Translations under genes and position numbers: made by a program
Assembly: GCA_037576195.1 (NCBI GenBank)
Contig: CM075102.1
Coordinates: 28,144,745-28,208,744, forward strand
DNA length: 64,000 nt
Direction of reading: 5' to 3'
From: Phytoseiulus persimilis
Taxonomy: Eukaryota; Arthropoda; Arachnida; Mesostigmata; Phytoseiidae
Shown here: positions 55,865-64,000 of the stretch, in pieces
Numbering within the stretch: position 1 is the stretch's first letter
Layout of the letters: every line of letters begins with the position of its first letter
The notes under the pieces: model-generated
Told to the model about the DNA's origin: nothing
The model's input: the letters and a program-made list of their open reading frames with translations, nothing else
Databases searched by the model: none

Positions 55865-58800
55865 AGCGTTCTCATTCAAGGAGACCACCGAGAGCCTGGA
55901 ACTCTCTCCCGCGTTGGAGAGACCTGTTTTTGATAGTAGCAGTGTTTGTATTTAACAAAAGATGAACGTAAAGAACTCTGGCGTTTGGAAGGACCACGAT
56001 ATCGGGGAGCTCGGACATCAAGACCGCGGCCATTTACTCTTCTGACATCTTCTCAAACCAGAGAAAATTTCTTTACTGCATTGAACGGCCATGAGATCCA
56101 CTTGATTCGTCATATCATGTTTTTTCCAATCTCCACCGTTTGAGGATTCATACCGGCAACTTTGAAAGAGCCATTCCATGGTAAGGCGTCCGAAGGTAAT
56201 CAGGGACGGAACCTCCCCGTTATCTTCCCGGAAGACTCCATAACAGGGGACCGGCGCCTTCAGCTCCGATGAGGCTTACCAGCCAGCCGGAAAACGGTAC
56301 CGCTCGATGGTTGGAACATTTCTCACCGCGCTAGTCGAAATAATATCGGAGTCGAAATCTGTCGGAATCACTCCTCGCTGAGGAATCGCATGAGTGAAAT
56401 TCCTCAAGACATATTGACGCTTTCATGGCATTGGAAGAGTTCGACCGAGAGATCCGGCACGTGGTATTCCTGGGATTCATTCACGGTTGATAGCTGGTGC
56501 TGGTCCTCTCCGCTGGACTTGATAGCGGTTGCAGTCTGATTGAGACGATATGGGACAACGTTGCTCCCCGGCAATCCGCGACCGCCTCCCAGAGAAGGCC
56601 TTCTAAGCATCGATGCCTGGATCCACCGTCTTGAGCCGTTTATGGGCCCGAATACAGCTGGAGCACTGTGTTCTCAGAGAGCTATGATCTTCCGCCGCTT
56701 GCAACTAGAACAGCACTGACAGTGCGTCTCACAGGTACCCCTTCCGGAACGTATTCCATTCTGAGTTCAGTTCCTTGACCTAATGGCATGCCCTTATGCG
56801 CGCTTCGCGTCGAGAATGCAAATGTTTCCAATTGCCCAGTGCTTCAGTGAAGTATCTCCCATTCATGGGGAGGCGAGAGCGGGTGTATGAAGCTTTCGCC
56901 AGTATATTGCGAGCGGACATCTACGAGACTTCGCAGAAGGACACAAACTCCATCATTATTGACAGAGTCCGTAACAGGTTCAACGAGGGAAATTGATTCC
57001 ATGGAAGAATTCTACAGCAATAACTTCCCTCTGGCCTTGGGCACCTAAGGCGGGGAGTCCGAATGCCGTTCACATCATGTTACTTCAGGAGCTCGGACCT
57101 GTGAATTTTGTAACTGAGATTATAAACTCCGCTATCTTCTGTTCTTGGGAGAACTCGGCTCCGAGACTTCCCTGGAGAACACCGTATCCTGTTAGGGCCA
57201 GGTTTCGTTCGACAACCTTCTATATCTTCCCTCTCGACGCCCGTTATGACGGCTGGAAGTATCGTTTGGAGAGCGAGTGGCTGACTGAGTACAGCCGGAA
57301 ATCGTGGAGTGCGCCCCGGACTTGAGGTTCTCGATGGTCACTGAAACCAGTTCTCCAGCCGGCGTTGGATCTCTCCATATCCGTTGTTCCCCCATGGAAC
57401 ATGGATCATTTCTACGGTTGACACATACACTATTCAATCGATGAGAGATGACTCTATCCCGATAGATATGGTCTTCAATATGGTTCTTGGACCTCAAGTG
57501 TCCTGAATGAGCGTCGGCGCCTGCTGCAACAGGAGCAGCGGCGTACGCTGCAAGGGGAGCGCCGGCATACTCCAGAACAGGAGTGGCAGCCAGGACCTTG
57601 ATTACGACGGGGGAAGCATTGTACACGGCCGCGGCATCAATGCAAGGAACTGCTACGGACCCGTTGGTGTCTGCTCTCAATCCGTAGATCATTTCCTTGA
57701 CATGCGTCTTTGGCGTGGCGCCACCATGGGATGAAGATGGACACTAGTGGAGCTTCGATGAGTTGCCCAACAGCGGAATCCGTGCTTTGATGAGATTTAT
57801 GCAGTTTGCACCGAGAAGCGGGGCTCTGCTGAAGTGCGATCATGAATGAGCTTCACCTTCAGGCACCCCGGGAAAGCGTTCGACGAATTTGTCCTGGATC
57901 CATTCACTTTCAGTGGAAATCCTTCGCTGATGTCCTCGCAAACCCCGTGCAAGCGATCTCGCGGAGTACCCTGACTGAGTACTAGCTCCGACATCAGAAC
58001 AGGTTTCAGTTCATCTCCTAGTGCTGGGTGTTACATTCGGTTGATTGGTCAGTGTCGCTAGGTATGAAACTCTGGATTGTCCTGGTTGAAAATATTCTCC
58101 TCTCATTCTGATCAGGCTGTGGGGACAGTGATGCGCAGCATTTTTGATAGGTCTGGTCCGGTCCGACGCGAGCCCGCCTTTCCGTTTCAGTGAAGTTCGC
58201 CCAATTACATGGAGTCTTCCTGAATCCAATCTATCACAACGGTCGAAGGGCCTTCTATACCCCACATGGACGATCCGTATTTCCGCGAAGTCCCGATCTG
58301 CAAAGTTCGAAGATGCTACCCATCAGGCTGTTTCTTCTAAGCGTAGCTTGAACTGACGAGGGAACTATACGAAGTGTAACATCCAGATTTGAATGAGAAG
58401 CTGCCTGTTTTGTAGTCCAAGGTGGGTCATGTTCAGGCCCACAGTTGATCGTCTTGAATGGGCCCGTGTTTTTTTTCTAGGGAGGTCCGAAATGCCGAAA
58501 AAAAGAGGTTCTCCTGTTTTCCAGCGCCGATTGACCCCCTGTTATTGATTGGTGACTCGAGTTTTTGACCCTTAATTAGTGAACGATATGGGGAATAAGC
58601 ATTGAGACGGACTAGGCACTCACTTCTTCCCCCTAAATCGTTTGCAACCGAGCGGCAGCACGATATGACACCTCCTTGCGTTCATGGTCGTGGATTAGCT
58701 CCGACGTCCTGAGGACGACGGAAGCAACTCCTAGCGAGAGAAATGACGCAAAAAAAACAATCAATTACAAGCAAGCATATTATGTAGCATTGCTCTCCCA

Positions 58801-61443
58801 AGTTTTGTTGAATACACCAAGAAAAACTTTGCATACGTTAGCAGCATGGTATGAAATGGGCTAAACACCTGTTGAAGACTATGCCTCATAGTTCACCCAG
58901 AATATTGCTTTCCGCTTTGATTTAGGTGAAAAAAGATTCACTTGATCTCTCTGAGTACAACCTGGTTCAGTCACTGATTCAGAGTCGAAAACTCTAGGCA
59001 CTGATCAGAAATAGGGGAGTCAATGGGCCCTGGAAAGCCGGAAAACGTATTTTTTCCGGATTTCGGGCTCCCCGAGAAAAAAAAACACGGATCCATTCAA
59101 GACGATCAACTGCGGGCCCAAACATGCCCCAGCATAGACCACCGAACGGGCACCCTCTCATTCAAATCTGGGTGTTACACTTCGTATAGTTCCCTTGTGA
59201 GTAGTAATAGAATGTCCTCGTTCCAGAACGCTAATTTGAGTGGCATATGAGGATTTTTCATAATGGAGGTTCCTTGTCCGAGGGGTTCCAGGATATTGTC
59301 CACCAGACTCCAACAGAACAAGGTCTAATCCCTGTGAGCCGATGGTGCAAGATACTCGGTCGGATTTTTTCGGACCATTGAGTCGATTCTCCTTGTTGTC
59401 TGGCTTTCTGGCCTCATCGCTCATCTCGGACACCGAGAGATCTATTCCGAGCGGAAATTCGGCTGTGACGTTCTTCTCAGTCTTTTTCTTACTTCTTCGA
59501 TGCTCCCTAGGCATGTCGATGGATCCCAGCTTTGGTATTCAGATATGAAAAAAAATCTTCCTCGCTCGAAAACTGATTCGTTCCCAACATCACTACAGCT
59601 CAACTAGTGAGATGAACCGGGTAAAACTTTTACCCCAACTCATCGCTAGTTCAGAGATTCCACGTCGGCTGCTCCGACTGTAACGTCGAACTCCGGCACG
59701 CAACTCTTGTAAGATTTCAAGTCCTCCACGTGATTTTCGACGAAGCTCTATGGAACGCTTGACTCTCGCATCTCTCCTCGCGTACCGAGCTCCTCCCGGG
59801 AGAGTCTGGCGGCTGGAATGAGTGCCGACAGCACTCCTTATGAGAGCTCCCTTCCTGTCTCTTGTCGAACAAAGGAATGAGTTCCGTCCAGGACAGCGAA
59901 TGAACTTTAAGCCGATATCCTGTGGAGTTTTCGAGCATCACGTGAGTTTACAGCCTTGCGACTTGAAGTTTTGCACCGATTTCCTATATAGATGCTTGGA
60001 GAAACTGGCATGATTTTCATCCTGACATGGGCTCCCGCTAGGAACTAGAGCAGGCGTGGGCGAAATACAGCCCGCGAGTGAACCACGTATTTGAGCAGGG
60101 TTCTGCGCAACTCAAGCGTAGAGATTCGACATTTCCTACGAACTTCCACACCCTGAGGGGTCTCCTGACCTTGGTGGACAAGTGAATCGAGTGTTCACTC
60201 TGCGCTGGTCACATCGAGGTGTTGTGATATTTCTGGAGCTCAGATATATTATTCACCCCGAGGGAACGATTCCTGAGTTTGAAACGTCATCATTGCCGGA
60301 AGTCGCTCTTCGGAGACATGTCATAAGGCCCACGAATACTTTGAGCTCGCTGAGATACGTCGCCTGTAGCGGCCTGTAAGATTGCACGGCCGCGATGGTG
60401 CTCTGTACTGCGGCCCGCGGGGCCTGGCTTGGAGCGACGAGCTTCAAACTCCGCCCAGCGGATTCGTCAGCGAGACGCAGCGCGATTTCAGCTGAAATTG
60501 CCTTTGGCGACATCTGTGAGAAGCATTTCCAATCAGGAGCCTTTCCCACTTAATTTACAATCGTCTTTATTTAGAATCTCGGCCGCATCCCCACGATTTC
60601 TAGGAGGACATCCACAGTCGCGGACAACCAAGACACCCTCAAAGACGACAATTTGCAGACCCAGGTGCTCACTGAAAGTCGGAATGAAACAGAGTTAGAG
60701 ACGAAAACTTACACTGCCATCTGAAGCAACCGAACAACTGCAATAGTGGCCAAAACGCATTCGGTGAATGGAACACTCGTTCTGTGAACCCAGTGGCATG
60801 TCCGCACTAAGTCGTTGCCTTCTAGACTAGATGTTAGTGCCACAAACAAATGAGGATGCTCAACGAATCGAAAAGTTTCACCCGCAAGGGTCGGACGCCA
60901 AAGATTCCGGTGAATCCCGGAATCTGAAAAGCTCATTCTCTGACGCACTTAGTACTTCGGAGGGATCAGGCGAGTCGCAACTCCACGATAGATCAAGTTC
61001 ATTCGCACAATCCTAATTCAGGGCTTCCTACATCTCAATGAAGCTATGCGAGACTATTAGGTCAAGTGGCCAGGTGAAGCTATCCACGCTGAAAACGTCA
61101 GTGCATACGGTTCAATCAGAAGCAAACCATTACAACGCTGAACATTGTTTTTACCCAGATATCGGATCAACTTCGAGATGCTGACAGGATCGATATTTAG
61201 CGCTGCATTAAGAATGAATGGATTATCGGTTACTTTTCTGACCCCGGAATTCGGACGTGATTTCGGTTAGACAATAGATTCCATAGCTCCATGATATACC
61301 ATGTATACCTGCCGACGTCTCCCCTGCCTAAAAATCGGGAGGTCTCCCGGTAGACCGAGGAGCTCGGTCCAAGATGAACCGCATGGCTTGTAAGGGAAGT
61401 AACCTGGGAGGCTACAATGAGTACTCGACAACCGATATCTACA
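55865..61443. other. Gene-poor interval
   Basis: No gene recognised. A minus-strand frame at 57192-57692 begins with an Ala/Val-rich stretch (APLAAYAAAPVAAGAD) like low-complexity cuticle proteins, but loses that character after about 60 codons. Other frames are short and unremarkable. Confidence 0.35.
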
Positions 61444-62516
61444 TCAACGTACCTTTTTGCCTGCAGAAGCGCCGACCTTCTTCTTGGCAATACCGCGGAC
61501 CTTCTTCATTCTGTTCTTCCTTTCCTTGCGCTGCTTGCGTCCAGTTCGTCCCTTCGGGCCGAGGTTCTGTCGGGCGAGCCTGTACTTGGGTTCAATCTTC
61601 TTGGCGTAGTCGAGAGTGTCGTAAATCAACGCGAAACCGACGGTTTTGCCACCTGCAAGCGGACAAAATACATCAATTTATGATAGAAATTTGTTCACCG
61701 TTCGCTTTTGATAGTTTCAACATTCAGAATGTACCATGCCGCGAGCACACAAACCTCCGAAATTGGTCCTGAAACCGAAGCAGAAAATGACGTCTGAGGT
61801 TGTCTTGTATACTTTAGCGAGCTGTTCTCGGACCTCTTGCTTCGAAACCGTCGGCCTGTTGGGATGGACGATTTCCACGATCATCTGACGCCGGTTGAGC
61901 AGCCGGTTCGTCATGAACCGACGAGTGCGGATCGTCACTGAGGACTCAGACTGCAAGTATCGGAAACAGAGTCAGCCACTATGTACTCGTGGAGATCGAT
62001 GAACAAAACAGGCGGTGATTCGGAGCTCGCTCCGGGTTCGATCCCCAGCAACAACCACGGCACGGACACCACAAGATTCAGTCATATCTCTTCGTCGCCT
62101 GGTTCTTTTTTTCCATCATTCTCGTGCACCGATCACAAGGCACCTGTGAGGCACCCTTCGTCAAGCGAGCACCGTTCACGTCACCGTCTGCCACAGAACA
62201 CTCCGTCCTCTGCAATTTTCGCGTGCTCCGACATGGGGATCTGTGTTTTGAGCGTTCCACGATCTTTGTGGAGGACATCACGGGCTGACACTCTCCGAAA
62301 ACGCCATGAAAACGCCACTTGGTGTGAGCGACGGGACACCCTATCGATGTCGGCCGATTTCGAAGGAAGATGCTCGATTTTCGGACAAGCTCCACCATTT
62401 GCTGTATTTTTCCGATCGTCCGGGTCACCGAGGTGGACCACCGGTAAATATTACGCTCTATTCAGGGTCGAGTGCGCTGATTTCCTCGGATTTTCGCAGG
62501 CATTGTTTCTTACCAT
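61444..62516 (-). CDS. RpS24: 40S ribosomal protein S24
   Basis: Structural protein of the small ribosomal subunit (eS24). Three minus-strand exons: 62516-62514 (the ATG alone, with a perfect GTAAGA donor), 61950-61755 and 61652-61444, in phase, giving 135 residues against about 131-133 in other animals. Conserved blocks are [53 protein letters not shown] and the basic [15 protein letters not shown]. The ATG-only first exon matches the layout of RPS24 in vertebrates. A pyrimidine-tract start lies 30 nt upstream. Intron 1 is 563 bp and carries a long but probably meaningless antisense frame. Confidence 0.95.
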
Positions 62517-62529
62517 CTTGCACGTCCAC

Positions 62530-62550
62530 GAGCCGAAACGAAAAAGAACA
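62530..62550 (-). promoter_or_regulatory. 5' TOP / TCT-type start of RpS24
   Basis: The minus strand reads TTCTTTTTCGTTTCGG with a likely +1 C at 62546. This is the polypyrimidine initiator and terminal-oligopyrimidine tract typical of ribosomal-protein genes. The 5' UTR would be 30 nt. TOP messages are translationally controlled through TOR (family knowledge). Confidence 0.65.
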
Positions 62551-63364
62551 GGAAGCAGACAGCGCGCGGAGAGATAAACAAGAACGCCAAACAACGAGTT
62601 TCGTGCGCCGGCTTCCCTCGGAATGGGTTGTTCTCGACAACCTTACAGGCACGATGATTCGTTAAGATCCAAGCTCCTTGTCGGATCAAGCCTGGTGACG
62701 AGGGAGATAGCGTCCTGGAGCAAATGGCTCTGCATTCAGGATCTCGATGACCGCGTTCGATGAGGCTGGCCGGTTTGTCGTCTGCTGGACCGCGACAAAC
62801 GCGAATGTGTACATGATGGATGCATTTTCAGGAAGGAGTCGACTCGGAAAATCGCTCACCTGATTTGCATATCCTCAGGCGTTCGACAGTATTTCTCATG
62901 CACGCTCACTCACAAGGAGCTAGTCTCGACAGAGTCCAAACGGAATTCCATCCACTGGACGCTAGGGAGTCGGACGCTGTTTCCCAATTGTCCACATCTG
63001 AGCTCGGAATCCGAGGTGTCGGCATTTTCGTCCATGGCCTATGCGCCTACGCGCGGAGCGTTGAATCGCTGTGAAATTCCTGGCGAAACGAATGCTCATG
63101 GAGCTGCAGTCCTTACGATCCAATCCTGAGCCCCCCATCAAGTGAAATCCACTTTCGTCTGCGCCGCATCCACCGTTTTTTTTTGACCGGGGGGAATGGG
63201 ATCATCCCGCTGCAGATCAGATCCCTCCCACGGGCTCGAGATAGATATGGCTCCGAGCCCGAATGCGGAGCTCCCGGAAAACCCGGAGCCAGTTCCTAGC
63301 TGACGCGCTCGGAATTCGGATTTCCCCAAGACTCCCTGCAGGCCCAACTAACGACGTGTGTTCG
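62551..63364. other. Intergenic, nothing recognised
   Basis: Upstream of RpS24; short frames only, no repeat noticed. Confidence 0.4.
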
Positions 63365-63374
63365 GTAACCGCTA

Positions 63375-63827
63375 GGCATGAATTTCCGAGACTCGGCACT
63401 CGGAAAATAATTTCCGACTCGGAAATCAATACTTGACTCGGCACTCGGAAAATAAATTTCGACTCGGAAATCAATATTTGACTCGGAAACGGAGATCCAT
63501 CATCAACCGGACGTTTAAAAACCTACCGGAACCATCCAAGAAATAGTTCCGACTTGGGCATGAGAGACGGAGCACTACAGGAGGATAAAAACCTGTGGTC
63601 CGCCATTGGCTCCGTGGAGACGCTTTTCACTTATTCGATTGTATGAGTGGGATCATATGCTCCTAATGATGCTCCGTTTCTCATGCCCAAGTCGGAAACT
63701 ATTCCTTGGATGATTTAGGTGGGTTGGAAACGTCCGTTGATGATCGATCTCCGTTTCCCGAGTCAAATATTAATTTCCGAGTCGGAAATTATTTGCCGAG
63801 TTCCGAGTCTCGGAAATTCATGTCCAG
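63375..63827. mobile_element. Long-TIR non-autonomous element, possibly Mutator-like
   Basis: Inverted arms of about 200 bp (63375-63575) and 157 bp (63671-63827, minus strand) are highly similar, sharing CATGAATTTCCGAGACTCGG at the outer ends and CCGACTTGGGCATGAGA near the inner ends. The left arm carries an extra duplication of about 43 bp of a GACTCGGAAATCAATA-type unit. The decamer GTAACCGCTA flanks both sides (63365-63374 and 63827-63836), overlapping the last base of the element. A duplication of 7-10 bp with long TIRs suggests a MULE, whose hallmark is 9 bp. The spacer is about 95 bp and encodes nothing. Confidence 0.8.
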
Positions 63828-64000
63828 TAACCGCTAACTGGACTGCTGGAAGCGAGAATTCATTGACTCCGCATTGATGTTCCGCAGCCAACGAGTCGTC
63901 GACTAACAGTCCCAAGGAGCGCTGCGCCGCCTATCTTGCCCAGTGCAGGGAAACTATGTACAATGGCGCCTTCGTACCACAATAGTTTTCAACGTCTAGT

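Noticed and set aside
57192..57692. Ala-rich frame as a cuticle protein
   Set aside because: Only about 60 codons are low-complexity, there is no signal peptide or chitin-binding motif, and the rest is unlike cuticle proteins.
62034..62050. GGTTCGATCCCC sequence like a tRNA B box
   Set aside because: No A box at the right distance and the flanking bases do not form a T-arm or acceptor stem.
61981..62577. 198-codon plus-strand frame antisense to RpS24 intron 1
   Set aside because: No domain or codon signal, and it spans the RpS24 intron and start exon; best explained as a chance open frame.
1..64000. CRISPR arrays, operons, prokaryotic or viral gene clusters
   Set aside because: All recognised genes are intron-bearing or typical metazoan genes; no regularly spaced repeat array or viral gene set was seen.

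Overview
The window is eukaryotic nuclear DNA. The genes are split by GT-AG introns, most of them 75-140 bp, and they include Mediator, nuclear-pore, kinesin-6, GPI-anchor, Wnt-coactivator and ribosomal genes. Exon sequences look metazoan and arthropod-like: an invertebrate-type Cys-loop anion channel, a Legless/BCL9 coactivator and a Nup85. Mid-range base composition, short introns and many decayed DNA transposons would fit a compact arthropod genome such as a mite. That placement is inference; nothing here fixes the species.

Layout. 1-4 kb: seven exons of a Cys-loop ligand-gated ion channel (+), its 5' end not found, with a pogo/Tigger-like MITE in the first intron. 6.0-6.9 kb: a small heat-shock protein (-) with a mitochondrial-type leader. 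7-10.3 kb: non-coding, with a hAT-like element. 10.7-13.2 kb: Nup85 in nine exons (-). 14.2-18.6 kb: MED25 in seven exons (+). 20.8-21.9 kb: APMAP-like beta-propeller (+), whose similarity stops at the only N in the window. 24.1-27.7 kb: KIF20/MKLP2-type kinesin-6 in seven exons (+). 31.3-32.6 kb: a decayed copy of that kinesin's motor exon. 33.7-35.1 kb: a foldback-like element with inverted 15-bp arrays. 36.5-37.3 kb: a doubtful low-complexity ORF. 38.5-38.9 kb: an imperfect palindrome. 40.4-41.7 kb: PIG-V (+) with an apparent frameshift near its 3' end. 43.6-46.6 kb: BCL9/Legless (-). 46.6-55 kb: gene-poor. 55.4-55.9 kb: a small secreted Cys-rich protein (-) with a TATA box. 56-61 kb: gene-poor. 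61.4-62.5 kb: RpS24 (-) with an ATG-only first exon and a 5' TOP start. 63.4-63.8 kb: a long-TIR, possibly Mutator-like element with a preserved target duplication.

The genes do not form one pathway. MED25 and BCL9 are both transcriptional coactivators rich in Gly, Pro, Met and Gln, but I see no sequence link between them. Gene boundaries were set by hand from open frames, splice signals, intron phase and remembered family motifs. Every multi-exon model below, except PIG-V, keeps frame across all junctions. The most unusual signals are the structured repeats, the kinesin relic, the divergent pore helix of the channel and the unrecognised secreted peptide.
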